A stretch of 64,000 bases of DNA from Krasilnikoviella flava. Lineage in GTDB: Bacteria; Actinomycetota; Actinomycetes; Actinomycetales; Cellulomonadaceae. The stretch lies in contig NZ_FUZQ01000006.1 in the NCBI RefSeq assembly GCF_900167525.1, positions 124,001 through 188,000 on the forward strand, in the 5' to 3' direction. The notes beneath the pieces are model-generated. The model did not search any database, was not told where the DNA came from, and worked only from the letters and a program-made list of their open reading frames with translations. The position numbers were made by a program, and so were the translations under genes. Positions 52,623 through 60,698 of the stretch are shown one piece after another. The number at the start of each line of letters is the position of its first letter. Within the stretch, counting starts at the first letter, position 1.

Positions 52623-53372
52623 ATGGCCGCCGTGGACGACTTCCTCACGACCGCCGGCGACGTGCTGACGCAGATCTGGACCGCCGCCACCACCCCCGTG
52701 CCGGCGCCGGCGCAGCCCGTGGTGCTGGCCGCGGGCCTCGCCGCGCTCGCCGTCGTGCTCGTGACCCCTGTGTGGCGGGTCGCGCGGCACGTCGTGACGA
52801 TCGCGCACGAGGGGGCGCACGCCGTCGCCGCGATGGTGACCGGGCGACGGCTGGACGCCATCCGGCTGCACTCCGACACGTCGGGGCTCACCGTCTCCGC
52901 GGGGCGGCCGCGCGGCTTCGGGATGATCGTCACCGCGTTCGCCGGGTACGTCGGCCCCGGGCTGACGGGGCTGGGCGCCGCGTGGCTGCTGCGCCACGGC
53001 TACGCGGTGGGGCTGCTGTGGCTGCTGGTGCTGCTGCTCGCCCTCCTGCTGCTGAAGATCCGCAACTGGTTCGGGCTGTGGTCGATCCTCGTGAGCGGCG
53101 CCGCGCTCGTCGCCGTCTCGTGGTGGCTGGAGCCCGCCGCCCAGGCCACGGTCGCGTACGCCGTCACCTGGTTCCTGCTGCTCGGATCCGTCCGCCCGGT
53201 GCTCGAGCTCCAGGCCCAGCGCACCCGGGGGCGTGCGCGGAGGTCCGACGCCGACCAGCTCGCGGCGCTGACGCGCACCACCGGCATCCTCTGGGTGGTC
53301 GTCTTCCTGCTCGTCACCGTCGGCTGCCTGCTGCTCGGTGCGACGTGGATCGTGGAGCCCGCGGCGGGCTGA
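52623..53372 (+). CDS. M50B-like membrane metalloprotease-fold protein
   Basis: Polytopic membrane protein of 249 residues with about six TM helices. IAHEGAHAVAAMVTGRR gives the HExxH zinc motif (His62, Glu63, His66) at the end of TM2, as in the M50B/peptidase family of spore- and cell-envelope site-2-like proteases. AFAGYVGPGLTGLGAAWLL and LVSGAALVAVSWWL follow. The third ligand is not obvious. The ATG at 52623 is chosen; a GTG three codons later is possible. Divergent from the RNA helicase gene. Substrate unknown. Confidence 0.8.
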   Translation: MAAVDDFLTTAGDVLTQIWTAATTPVPAPAQPVVLAAGLAALAVVLVTPVWRVARHVVTIAHEGAHAVAAMVTGRRLDAIRLHSDTSGLTVSAGRPRGFGMIVTAFAGYVGPGLTGLGAAWLLRHGYAVGLLWLLVLLLALLLLKIRNWFGLWSILVSGAALVAVSWWLEPAAQATVAYAVTWFLLLGSVRPVLELQAQRTRGRARRSDADQLAALTRTTGILWVVVFLLVTVGCLLLGATWIVEPAAG

Positions 53373-53414
53373 TCCCGCCGCCGCGGACCTGACGGCCGGG
53401 TCCGGAAGGCCGGG

Positions 53415-54230
53415 TCAGAGGCGCGCGTACCGCGCCCGGGCGAAGGAGTAGACGCCGTACGCCGCGATGCCCAGACCGGTCGCGACGAGCAGCACCACCC
53501 CGAACGGCTGGTCCCGGATCGTGTGCAGCGCGTCGTCCAGCCCGCCCGCCTTGTCGGGGTCGGCGGTGACCGCGGCGGTCACGAACAGGCCGCCGAGCAC
53601 CGCGAGGGCGATCCCCTTCGCGACGTAGCCGACCTGGCCGAGCCGGACGACGGCCTGCCCCACGCCGCCGGCCCCCGTCCGGCGGAGGTCGTCGCGGAAC
53701 GACCGGCGCCAGCCCTTGACGACATGGAAGACGCCGACCCCGACGATCACCAGGCCGGCCAGCGCGACGAGCCAGCGTCCCGCGGACGCGCGCATGAGGT
53801 CCGCGGTGAGCCCTTCCTCCGACCCTCCGCCCGACGCACCGGTGGCGACACGCACCGTGGTGCCGGCCAGCACCCCGTACAGGACGGCCTTCGCGCCGGC
53901 CTTCGCGCGGGCCCCGACCTGCTTCGCCGTGTCCGTCCCCGGCACGCCCGCCACCGCCTCGGTCAGCTGCCAGAGCGCGAGGCCGGCGAAGCCCGCCGCC
54001 GTCAGCCACAGCAGCAGCGCGCCGCCGGGGGCGTCGGCGAGCTCGCGCAGCGCGCCCTGCTGGTCGGCGCTGCCCGCCGTCGACCCGAACGCCAGGCGGA
54101 CGGCCAGCCAGCCGAGCAGCAGGTGCAGCACGCCGGACGCGACGTAGCCACCGCGGGCGAGGCCCCGCAGGGCGGTGCTGTCGTTCGCGCTCCGGGAGGA
54201 GCGGCGGACGGCTCGAGCAGCTTCGGACAT
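53415..54230 (-). CDS. DUF1206 membrane protein
   Basis: Polytopic protein of 271 residues made of three related two-helix DUF1206 units (about 28-100, 115-195, 200-270); each starts with a Gly-Tyr-Val-Ala-like motif (ARGGYVASGVLHLLLGWLAV; LGQVGYVAKGIALAVLGGLF). The unit repeat suggests internal duplication. The ATG at 54230 has GAGGTGACTCGC upstream, a good ribosome site; a longer ORF to 54398 is not supported. Function unknown; family is common in actinobacteria and cyanobacteria. Confidence 0.88.
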   Translation of the reverse strand: MSEAARAVRRSSRSANDSTALRGLARGGYVASGVLHLLLGWLAVRLAFGSTAGSADQQGALRELADAPGGALLLWLTAAGFAGLALWQLTEAVAGVPGTDTAKQVGARAKAGAKAVLYGVLAGTTVRVATGASGGGSEEGLTADLMRASAGRWLVALAGLVIVGVGVFHVVKGWRRSFRDDLRRTGAGGVGQAVVRLGQVGYVAKGIALAVLGGLFVTAAVTADPDKAGGLDDALHTIRDQPFGVVLLVATGLGIAAYGVYSFARARYARL

Positions 54231-54432
54231 GCGAGTCACCTCCGTCAGGGCCGCGGGGTCGCGGCGGCACCACACGATGACGTATCCGCGCCCTGGTTGC
54301 ACACCGCCCGGCGACGACCCTCCCGGCACGACGGCGGCCGGGCACGGAGCATCTCCGTACCCGGCCGTCGTGGGACCGGTCAGACGAGGACGGCGCACCC
54401 TCGCGAGGGTGCCTTCCGGACCCGCCCGGACG

Positions 54433-54717
54433 TCACGCCTGCGGCGTGAGGACGAACCCCGGACCCTGCGCGGCGGGGTCGGTGTCGAGGGTCAGGGTGT
54501 CGAGCGCGGGCGCCGCCTGCGCCTCGACGAAGACGTGCGTGCCCCCCTCCTCGTCGACGACCTGGTCGTCGGGCTGCGGGGCGGGGACGAGCGCCAGCTC
54601 GAAGTTGCCGGGCTGGCCGGCGGACTGCGCGATCCGCAGCCCGCCCTCGTCGGGCACACCTGCCTGCTGGGCGAGATCCTCGACGGCGGTACGGGCGGTG
54701 TCGGTCACGGTGAGCAT
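54433..54717 (-). CDS. HesB/IscA-fold protein lacking cysteines
   Basis: Small protein of 94 residues with the IscA-like beta fold order: MLTVTDTARTAVEDLAQQAG, GLRIAQSAGQPGNFELALV, then VVDEEGGTHVFVEAQAAPALD and a GPGFVL tail. True A-type Fe-S carriers have three Cys; this one has none, so it cannot ligate a cluster in the usual way. It is a member of a known actinobacterial Cys-less group, function unknown. AGGAG precedes the ATG. Confidence 0.82.
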   Translation of the reverse strand: MLTVTDTARTAVEDLAQQAGVPDEGGLRIAQSAGQPGNFELALVPAPQPDDQVVDEEGGTHVFVEAQAAPALDTLTLDTDPAAQGPGFVLTPQA

Positions 54718-54968
54718 GGGCGCTCCTCTCGTCGGTCCTTGCGAACCCGTCCACCGAAACAGTCCGAGGGGGCCCAGCGCAACGCTGAGACACGATCGGG
54801 ACGAGATCTCCCGATGGGTGAGACCCCGCGTGACACGCCCGTCGCGGCGCGGATAGGTTGCCCTCCGTGACCGGATCGTGACCTCTCCGGCCCTTCGCGC
54901 ACGGCCCGCCCGTGTGCCCGCGTACGCTGTGCGGCAGCCGACGACCGACCTCCGGGGCGGACGGCGGC

Positions 54969-55041
54969 GGGCCTCTAGCTCAACTGGCAGAGCAGCGGAC
55001 TTTTAATCCGCGGGTTCAGGGTTCGAGCCCCTGGGGGCCCA
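54969..55041 (+). tRNA. tRNA-Lys (anticodon UUU)
   Basis: 73-nt cloverleaf: acceptor GGGCCTC with GGGGCCC, D-arm GCTC/GAGC, anticodon arm GCGGA-CTTTTAA-TCCGC, T-arm CAGGG-TTCGAGC-CCCTG, discriminator A. CCA is not encoded. TACGCT (54923-54928) upstream is a possible -10. Confidence 0.97.
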
Positions 55042-55067
55042 CCCGAAGCCACGCCCGAAGGAGCCTC

Positions 55068-55826
55068 GTGCCCGCACACACCACCGTCGTCGTCGCCCAC
55101 CGCGGCGCCTCCGCCGACGCCCCCCAGAACACGCTGGCCGCCTTCGACGCCGCCGGTCGCGCCGGGGCGGCGATGATCGAGATCGACGTCCACCTCAGCG
55201 CCGACGGCGTCCCGGTCGTGATCCACGACGGCACGGTGGACGCCACGACCGACGGCACCGGCGAGGTCCGCGGGCACACCCGGGCCGAGCTGCAGGCCCT
55301 CGACGCCGGCAGCTGGTTCGGCCCGGAGTTCACCGGGCAGCGCGTCCCCACCCTCGCCGAGGTGCTGGAGCTCGTCGCGCGGCACCAGGGGCTCGGCGTC
55401 CTGTGCGAGTACAAGGGCGCGTGGGCCGCCGCCGACGTCGCCGTCACGATGCGCGTGATGACCGGTTCCGGGCTCGAGGACCGGATCATGGTGCAGGGCT
55501 TCGACCCGACCACCGTCGCCGCCCTGCGCGACGTCGCCCCGCAGGTGCCGCGCTCCCTGCTGGTGGAGCACCCGCGCGACGACCTGCCCGCCCTCCTCGC
55601 CGAGCTCGACGCCGTCGCCGTCAGCCCCGGGGCCGGGCTGATCGCCGACGACCCGCGCCTCGTCCCGGCGGCGCACGCCGCGGGCCTGCAGGTGTTCGGC
55701 TGGACCGCGAACGACGAGCCCGCCTGGCGGCTGCTCGTGGACGCCGGCGTGGACGGCATCATCACCGACCGCCCGGCCGCGCTGCGCGACTGGCTCGACA
55801 CGGCAGCCGTCCCCGCCCGCGGCTGA
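55068..55826 (+). CDS. Glycerophosphodiester phosphodiesterase family protein
   Basis: GDPD-fold enzyme of 252 residues hydrolysing glycerophosphodiesters to glycerol-3-phosphate and alcohol. Catalytic elements: AHRGASADAPQNT with His11 and Arg12; MIEIDVHLSADGVPVVIHD with Glu38, Asp40 and His53. The barrel completes with TDRPAALRDWL. No signal peptide, so cytoplasmic. The GTG has GAAGGAG at 4-nt spacing, 26 bp downstream of tRNA-Lys. Convergent with the following gene, 11 bp apart. Confidence 0.93.
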   Translation: MPAHTTVVVAHRGASADAPQNTLAAFDAAGRAGAAMIEIDVHLSADGVPVVIHDGTVDATTDGTGEVRGHTRAELQALDAGSWFGPEFTGQRVPTLAEVLELVARHQGLGVLCEYKGAWAAADVAVTMRVMTGSGLEDRIMVQGFDPTTVAALRDVAPQVPRSLLVEHPRDDLPALLAELDAVAVSPGAGLIADDPRLVPAAHAAGLQVFGWTANDEPAWRLLVDAGVDGIITDRPAALRDWLDTAAVPARG

Positions 55827-55837
55827 GTCCCCTCCGC

Positions 55838-56413
55838 TCAGCGCCGGGGCGCGTGCAGCCACCCGGAGAGCCGGCCGGTCACCCAGGGCAGCACCCAGAA
55901 CGACATGATCGGGGTGAGCACCAGGGTCGTGACGAGCACCCGGAGCACCACGTGCAGGTCGGCGAACGACGGCACGAGCCACCCGATCAGCGCGGTGAAC
56001 GCGAGATTCACGGGGAAGAAGCCGAGCCAGATGGCCACCGACTGCTTCCAGCGGGGCGGGGCGGCCAGCAGCGGTGGCCCGGTCGGCTCGTCCTGCCGCA
56101 TCGGCGGGTCGAACCAGCCCTCGATGCCGGTGCGCTTCTCCACCCGCCGCTCCTCGACCAGTCCCTCGCCGGCGGCGAGCCAGCGTCGACGCTCTCGCGA
56201 CTCCTCCCATGCCTCGAGCCGGGCGGCGTCGGCGAACCGGTAGAGCATGATCCAGTCCGCGGCCCCCTCCGAGGCGCGGATCCAGCCGGAACCGAGGAAG
56301 CCGTCCCACCGGTTCGCCAGACGGACGCCGGACTGCACCCAGGCGGTGACCTCGGGGACGCGGTCGGGGCTGACGGCGCGATGGATCGCGACGGTCACGG
56401 GTGCGGAGCTCAT
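55838..56413 (-). CDS. Antibiotic-biosynthesis-monooxygenase-fold protein with membrane anchor
   Basis: 191 residues. The N-terminal part (about 5-105) is a dimeric alpha/beta barrel of ABM type: VTVAIHRAVSPDRVPEVTAW, then WDGFLGSGWIRASEGAADWI and MLYRFADAARLEAWEESRER. The C-terminal part has two TM helices (about 128-148 and 155-182: VAIWLGFFPVNLAFTALIGWL; VLVTTLVLTPIMSFWVLPWV). This ABM plus transmembrane layout recurs in uncharacterised proteins; function unknown. ATG at 56413 has AGGA upstream. Confidence 0.8.
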   Translation of the reverse strand: MSSAPVTVAIHRAVSPDRVPEVTAWVQSGVRLANRWDGFLGSGWIRASEGAADWIMLYRFADAARLEAWEESRERRRWLAAGEGLVEERRVEKRTGIEGWFDPPMRQDEPTGPPLLAAPPRWKQSVAIWLGFFPVNLAFTALIGWLVPSFADLHVVLRVLVTTLVLTPIMSFWVLPWVTGRLSGWLHAPRR

Positions 56414-56677
56414 CCGAGCATCCTGGGGCGCGGCACGACGTCGCGCCCTCTCCCGCGTCCGGGGCGGGACAGCGCGTCCCAGCATCCGGGCGAGCCGCGA
56501 GCCGTCTCCGGGATGTCCCGGCCTTCACATCTCGTCCTCGCGGCCCGCACGGGATTCGTGTCGTCTGGTCCCCTCGTTGGCCCGGAGCACTCGTCGAAAC
56601 GGTTGAAGATGGAATGAGCTTCCGTCCGGTGCGAGCTCCCGACAGGTTCGAGCTCCCGACCCCCGAGGACCTTCTTC

Positions 56678-57925
56678 ATGACCGAGCACACCCCTGCGCC
56701 ACTGCCCCGGCGGCGCGACATCCACCACCCGACGCGGACGCCCCGCGTCGACGGCCCCACCGGCACCGACCGTGCCGTCGACGCCGTCAAGGCCGGTGCG
56801 CCGCGTCCTCGACGTCGCGCCCTGCGCGCCGGCGCCCCCGTGGCGCTCGCCGTGATGGCGTTGACGACCGGCGTCGTGACCGGCCTCTCCCCGGCGTCCG
56901 GTGAGACGCGGGCCGCGTCGTCGACCGACTCCGGTTCGAGCACGGTGGGCACCATCAGCACCGGCACCTTCGGGACCGCCGCGGCGACGGGCTCCGCTAC
57001 GACGGCCATCGTGCGCCCCGCCCTGTCGGGCGCCGCCTCGGCGACGTCGGGCGCGGTCGGCTCGGGCACGGCGGGCGCCGGCACCGAGCAGCAGTCCGCC
57101 GCGAAGGGCACCGGGAAGGGCGCGGCCAAGGACGCCGTCGCCTCGTCAGGCGACGAGGCCCTCACGGCCGCGCAGGAGGCCCTGGCCCGCGCCGACCAGG
57201 TGACCACGGAGTCACGGGCGGTGCCGCGCGTCCAGCGCAAGGAGGTCGCGAAGAGCGCCGCGCACCTGCGCGAGGTCGTCTCCGAGGGTTCCGGCTCCCG
57301 GGCGGCGTCCCGCGCCGGCGAACGCACCGCGCTCGCCGTCCGCGGCGAGGGTGCGGCCGACGTCGCCGCGGCGACGAAGGACCTCACCACCCTGATCGAG
57401 AAGACCGAGCCGAGCGCGGTCAGCATCGACCCCGCTCCGGCGACGCCCGCCGAGGTGCTGGACGCACAGGCCGCACAGGCCCGGAAGGCGTCCGCGTCGC
57501 TCAAGAAGTTCGCGGACGACACCGAGGGCTACGAGAACGGCCGCCTCGCCTCTGCCGACCTGCACGGGCTGTCGTTCGCGTCGGGCGAGTCCCTGCGCCG
57601 CGACGCGGCCGAGCAGCTCGAGCGCCTCGACGCCGCCTACCGGGCACGCTTCGGCACGCACCTGGAGATCCGCGACTCCTACCGCTCGTACGAGTCGCAG
57701 GTGTCGGTGAAGGCGAGCCGCGGCTACCTCGCCGCCGTGCCCGGCTACTCGGACCACGGTTGGGGCATCGCCGTCGACCTCAACGGCGGCGTGGAGGAGC
57801 GCTCCAGCGCCCAGCACCAGTGGCTGGTCGAGAACGCCGCGAAGTTCGGCTGGCACAACCCCGCCTGGGCCCAGGCCGACGGCCGCAAGCCCGAGGCGTG
57901 GCACTGGGAGTACAGCCCGCTCTGA
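56678..57925 (+). CDS. M15-family D-alanyl-D-alanine carboxypeptidase (VanY-like)
   Basis: Cell-wall peptidase of 415 residues. Basic N-terminus, signal/anchor helix at about 48-70, then an Ala/Gly/Thr-rich linker and a helical, possibly coiled-coil, region (about 150-290). The VanY domain occupies about 300-415: RDSYRSYESQ, GYSDHGWGIAVDLN with zinc ligands His and Asp, and PEAWHWEYSPL with the catalytic Glu/His pair at the C-terminus. It removes terminal D-Ala from peptidoglycan stems outside the membrane. GAGG lies 9 nt before the ATG; a terminator follows. Confidence 0.92.
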   Translation: MTEHTPAPLPRRRDIHHPTRTPRVDGPTGTDRAVDAVKAGAPRPRRRALRAGAPVALAVMALTTGVVTGLSPASGETRAASSTDSGSSTVGTISTGTFGTAAATGSATTAIVRPALSGAASATSGAVGSGTAGAGTEQQSAAKGTGKGAAKDAVASSGDEALTAAQEALARADQVTTESRAVPRVQRKEVAKSAAHLREVVSEGSGSRAASRAGERTALAVRGEGAADVAAATKDLTTLIEKTEPSAVSIDPAPATPAEVLDAQAAQARKASASLKKFADDTEGYENGRLASADLHGLSFASGESLRRDAAEQLERLDAAYRARFGTHLEIRDSYRSYESQVSVKASRGYLAAVPGYSDHGWGIAVDLNGGVEERSSAQHQWLVENAAKFGWHNPAWAQADGRKPEAWHWEYSPL

Positions 57926-57955
57926 GCCTCGCTCCTGACGACGGCACGGCCCCCC

Positions 57956-57993
57956 ACGGACCCGCGACGCACCCCGGTGCGCCGCGGGTCCGT
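57956..57993. terminator. Terminator between the M15 peptidase and zincin genes
   Basis: ACGGACCCGCGACGCAC (57956-57972) pairs with GTGCGCCGCGGGTCCGT (57977-57993) with minor mismatch and a CCCG loop. Serves both convergent genes. Confidence 0.8.
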
Positions 57994-58010
57994 CGTCGTC
58001 GGGTCGGGGG

Positions 58011-58373
58011 TCAGGCCCAGCCGAGCTGGTGCAGCCGCTCGTCGTCGATGCCGAAGTGGTGGGCGATCTCGTGCACCACGGTGACGGCGACCTCCTCGAC
58101 GACGTCGTCGCGCGTGTCGCAGATGGCGAGGGTCGGGTTGCGGTAGACGGTGATCCGGTCCGGCAGCGACCCGGCCGCCCAGTGCAGGTCCCGCTCCGTG
58201 AGGGGCACACCCTCGTACAGCCCGAGAAGCTCCGGGTCGTCGGCCGGGGCGTCGTCCTCGACGAGGACGACGACGTTGTCCATCATCGCCGCCAGGTCAG
58301 CCGGCACCTGGTCCAGGCCGTCCCGGACGGCGTCCTCGAACTCCTCGCGCGTCATCTCCACCACAGGTCCCAT
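58011..58373 (-). CDS. Small zincin-like metallopeptidase (DUF1025 type)
   Basis: Minigluzincin-like protein of 120 residues, full length for the family. TVVHEIAHHFGIDDERLHQLGW gives HExxH plus the extended Glu/His (HEIAHHFGIDD block near residue 100). The front half contains EFEDAVRDGLDQVPADLAAMMDNVVVLVED (blocks EFEDAVRDGLDQVP and NVVVLVED), typical of the group. The ATG at 58373 was chosen; Met at 58355 is an alternative. Cytoplasmic, function unknown. Confidence 0.88.
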   Translation of the reverse strand: MGPVVEMTREEFEDAVRDGLDQVPADLAAMMDNVVVLVEDDAPADDPELLGLYEGVPLTERDLHWAAGSLPDRITVYRNPTLAICDTRDDVVEEVAVTVVHEIAHHFGIDDERLHQLGWA

Positions 58374-58434
58374 CCTCGCCCACCGGCGGGCGCGGACCCG
58401 CCCTGCCGGGCTGGGTATGCTTGCCGGGTTCCCG

Positions 58435-58507
58435 GCCCCCATCGTCTAGCGGCCTAGGACCCCGCCCTTTCACGGCGGTAGCACGGGTTCGAATCCCGTT
58501 GGGGGTA
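58435..58507 (+). tRNA. tRNA-Glu (anticodon UUC)
   Basis: 73 nt: acceptor GCCCCCA with TGGGGGT (one G-U), anticodon arm CCGCC-CTTTCAC-GGCGG, T-arm ACGGG-TTCGAAT-CCCGT, discriminator A, no encoded CCA. TATGCT at 58416-58421 is a likely -10. Confidence 0.97.
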
Positions 58508-58656
58508 CGTCCGCGGGGCGCCGGACCCGTCCGGCGGCCACGTGAAACGGTACGTCCTTGCTGGTCAGGATCCGATTTCAAGATCCCGGCGAGCATGGGG
58601 TACGCTTCTTCTCGGCTCGAAACGAGCCTCCTCGGTGGGAGCCCACTCCCCACCTT

Positions 58657-58730
58657 GGCCCTGTAGCGCAGTTGGTTAGCGCGCCGCCCTGTCACGGCGG
58701 AGGTCGCGGGTTCAAGTCCCGTCAGGGTCG
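58657..58730 (+). tRNA. tRNA-Asp (anticodon GUC)
   Basis: 74 nt: acceptor GGCCCTG with CAGGGTC, anticodon arm CCGCC-CTGTCAC-GGCGG, T-arm with TTCAAGT loop, discriminator G as required for Asp. CCA not encoded. 149 bp after tRNA-Glu. Confidence 0.97.
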
Positions 58731-58781
58731 CGCATGATGCGCCCGGTTCGTCGGAAACGGCGCCCGGGCGTTCGTGTCCAA

Positions 58782-58857
58782 GGCTCTGTAGCTCAGTTGG
58801 TAGAGCGTTCGACTGAAAATCGAAAGGTCACCGGATCGACGCCGGTCGGAGCCACCA
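58782..58857 (+). tRNA. tRNA-Phe (anticodon GAA), CCA encoded
   Basis: Acceptor GGCTCTG with CGGAGCC, anticodon arm TTCGA-CTGAAAA-TCGAA, T-arm ACCGG-ATCGACG-CCGGT, discriminator A followed by encoded CCA. The T-loop starts with A (58835) instead of the near-invariant T54. Confidence 0.96.
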
Positions 58858-58861
58858 CCCG

Positions 58862-58893
58862 AAGACCCCCGCGCCCCACGGCGCGGGGGTCTT
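58862..58893 (+). terminator. Terminator of the tRNA cluster
   Basis: AAGACCCCCGCGCC (58862-58875), loop CCAC, GGCGCGGGGGTCTT (58880-58893): perfect 14-bp stem followed by GTCGTTC. Strong. Confidence 0.92.
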
Positions 58894-59010
58894 GTCGTTC
58901 CCAGCGCGACCTGCGCCGTCGTCGGGCACCCTAGGAATTGCCTGGACCAGCAGGGACGGGTTGAGTGGGACCCGCACGGACGATCACCTCACGCAGGATC
59001 GGAGCAGCCG

Positions 59011-59427
59011 ATGACGGACTGGGACGACGGACGCACACCGCCCGCCGAGCAGCCACCCTCCATGGGGCGGCTCGTGGAGCAGCTGTCGGAACAGACCACG
59101 CGGCTCGTGCGCGCGGAGGTCGCGCTCGCCAAGGCCGAGATGACCGAGAAGGCGAAGCGGTCCGGCATCGGGATCGGCTTGGTCGGCGCAGCGCTCGTCA
59201 TCGTGCTCTACGCGGTGGGAGTGCTCATCTGGGCCGGGATCATCGGTCTCGCGGAGGCCTGGCCCCTTTGGCTGTCGGCGCTCGTCGTCGGGGTCGCCAT
59301 GCTGCTGGTCGCCGGCATCGCCGTGGCGATCGCCGTGGGCCAGCTCAAGAAGGCGGCCCGCCGGCCCGAGACGATCGACCGGGTCAAGGAGGACGTGGAG
59401 ACGATCAAGAAGGGGGTGCGCCGGTGA
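59011..59427 (+). CDS. Phage-holin-superfamily membrane protein (DUF1469/holin-X type)
   Basis: 138 residues. An N-terminal amphipathic helix (SMGRLVEQLSEQTTRLVRAE followed by VALAKAEMTEKAKRSG), two TM helices (about 55-80 and 90-112), and a charged C-terminal helix. Widespread actinobacterial envelope protein, not evidence for phage. GGAGCAG precedes the ATG. The stop overlaps the next gene by GTGA, a common pairing (holin-X followed by DUF3618). Confidence 0.85.
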   Translation: MTDWDDGRTPPAEQPPSMGRLVEQLSEQTTRLVRAEVALAKAEMTEKAKRSGIGIGLVGAALVIVLYAVGVLIWAGIIGLAEAWPLWLSALVVGVAMLLVAGIAVAIAVGQLKKAARRPETIDRVKEDVETIKKGVRR

Positions 59428-59741
59428 CCGAGCCCACGACGCCCGAGAACAGGGCCCCGGTCCCCACGGCCCGCGAGCTCGAGGACGAGGTGGCCCGCAC
59501 CCGTGCGGAGCTGGGCGCGACCCTCGACCAGCTCGCGACGCGACTCTCGCCGAAGTACCAGGCGAACCAGTTCGCACGGGCGACCACGCAAGCTGCCAGC
59601 GACGCCGGCGCCTTCGTCACGGGCGGAGGCCTGCCGGACACCGACGCGCGGCGCAAGCGGAACGCGCAGGTCCTGCTCGGGGCCGCCGCGGCGGGCCTGG
59701 CGCTGGTCGTGATCACCGTCGTCCGCGCCCGGCGCCGCTGA
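59424..59741 (+). CDS. DUF3618 protein
   Basis: 105 residues. The DUF3618 core is TARELEDEVARTRAELGATLDQLATRLSP (blocks ELEDEVARTRAELGATL and LDQLATRLSP), followed by an amphipathic stretch and one C-terminal TM helix (LLGAAAAGLALVVITVV) ending in Arg residues. Thus membrane-anchored, cytoplasmic N-terminus. Coupled to the holin-like gene by GTGA. Function unknown; probably envelope-associated. Confidence 0.87.
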   Translation: MTEPTTPENRAPVPTARELEDEVARTRAELGATLDQLATRLSPKYQANQFARATTQAASDAGAFVTGGGLPDTDARRKRNAQVLLGAAAAGLALVVITVVRARRR

Positions 59742-59769
59742 GCGTCGACGCTCAGCGGCGAGGGCCGCG

Positions 59770-59976
59770 TTACTTGTCCGGCGTCGCCTCCTCGGAGGCG
59801 GCGCCGAGCAGCGCGCGCACCTCCGACTCCTTGTAGCGGCGGTGACCGCCGAGCGTGCGGATGGACGAGAGCTTCCCCGCCTTCGCCCAGCGGGTCACGG
59901 TCTTGGGGTCGACGCGGAACAAGCTGGCCACCTCGGCAGGCGTCAGCAGAACCTCGGAGTCTCCGTGGAGCGACAT
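59770..59976 (-). CDS. bldC: BldC-family MerR-like DNA-binding protein
   Basis: 68-residue developmental/stress regulator consisting of one winged HTH: LLTPAEVASLFRVDPKTVTR and WAKAGKLSSIRTLGGHRRYKE, nearly the canonical BldC sequence. BldC binds direct repeats cooperatively and controls development in Streptomyces; in Micrococcales its role is unclear. AGGAGGTG lies upstream of the ATG. It is divergent from DUF3073, and bldC-DUF3073-purM-purF is the order also found in Streptomyces. Confidence 0.95.
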   Translation of the reverse strand: MSLHGDSEVLLTPAEVASLFRVDPKTVTRWAKAGKLSSIRTLGGHRRYKESEVRALLGAASEEATPDK

Positions 59977-60373
59977 CCCCTGCACCTCCTGGTGCGGACC
60001 GGCCCGGGCGGCGCCCGGTGTGCGGACACGGTCTCGCTCCTCCATTGTGTGCAGAAAGCGGGATTGAGGCGACTTGGGAGCCGGATGAAATCGTCCGGAT
60101 CGTCCTGGCATGGACGGAGTCGCGGCGTGCGTCCGTTCTGCGGGGCCCGTGGCCCGCTCCGGACCGCCTCGTGCACCGATCGGTCTCGTGACCTGAGACA
60201 CGATCCGAGGACGATCACCCGCTCCCACGTGACTCGATGCGTCCGACGCGCGTCGCGGAGTGGAGGGAATGGCTCGCAAGCATGTACCGTTGTGGTCTGA
60301 ACAGACTACTTACGCACGGGGCCGCCGTCACGGACGGCGCAAGCCCCGCTCCTACGTTGAGGGGGTCTCAGCC
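59977..60373. other. Gene-free region between bldC and the DUF3073 gene
   Basis: 397 bp of regulatory DNA. It contains a SigR-type promoter (60266-60292) and, in the resulting leader, a hairpin with GGGGC (60318-60322) and GCCGT (60324-60328) pairing to ACGGC (60334-60338) and GCCCC (60343-60347). No convincing ORF; short ORFs there lack coding character. Confidence 0.6.
60266..60292 (+). promoter_or_regulatory. SigR/SigH-type promoter upstream of the DUF3073 gene
   Basis: GGAAT (60266-60270), 18-nt spacer, GTTG (60289-60292): matches GGAAT-N18-GTT exactly. Predicted start of transcription about 75-80 bp before the gene. Confidence 0.6.
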
Positions 60374-60577
60374 ATGGGCCGCGGCCGTCAGAAGGCAAAG
60401 CAGACTAAGGTCGCTCGCGAGCTGAAGTACTACAGCCCCGAGACGAACTACCACGCGCTCGAGCAGGAGCTCAAGAGCAGCGAGGGCGGTCGTACGGATG
60501 TCGCGACGGAGGATCGTTTCTCCGCCGACGACGACGAGTACGACAACCGATACAGCACGTGGGGCGACGAGCGCTAG
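60374..60577 (+). CDS. DUF3073 protein
   Basis: 67-residue basic-then-acidic protein: MGRGRQKAKQTKVARELKYY, then SPETNYHALEQEL, and an Asp-rich tail FSADDDEYDNRY. Highly conserved among actinobacteria with unknown function; the basic N-terminus suggests nucleic acid or ribosome contact (inference). GAGGGGG precedes the ATG. A strong bidirectional terminator separates it from purM. Possible thiol-stress induction through the SigR-type promoter. Confidence 0.9.
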   Translation: MGRGRQKAKQTKVARELKYYSPETNYHALEQELKSSEGGRTDVATEDRFSADDDEYDNRYSTWGDER

Positions 60578-60623
60578 GTCGTCAGCGCCAGGTTCTCCTC
60601 TCCTCGGGGATCCTACGGCGCGC

Positions 60624-60661
60624 ACGAAGGGCCGGACGGCAGTCGCCGTCCGGCCCTTCGT
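60624..60661. terminator. Bidirectional terminator, DUF3073/purM
   Basis: ACGAAGGGCCGGACGGC (60624-60640), loop AGTC, GCCGTCCGGCCCTTCGT (60645-60661): perfect 17-bp stem between convergent genes. Confidence 0.9.
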
Positions 60662-60698
60662 CCGTGCGGGAGAGGCTCCCCTCCCCCGCGTCGCGACG

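Noticed and set aside
58933-58964. SigR-type promoter before the holin-like gene (GGAAT...GTTG)
   Set aside because: Spacer is 21 nt, not the required 18.
59011-59427. Prophage remnant suggested by a holin-family gene
   Set aside because: Holin-X proteins paired with DUF3618 are ordinary actinobacterial envelope proteins; no other phage gene is present.
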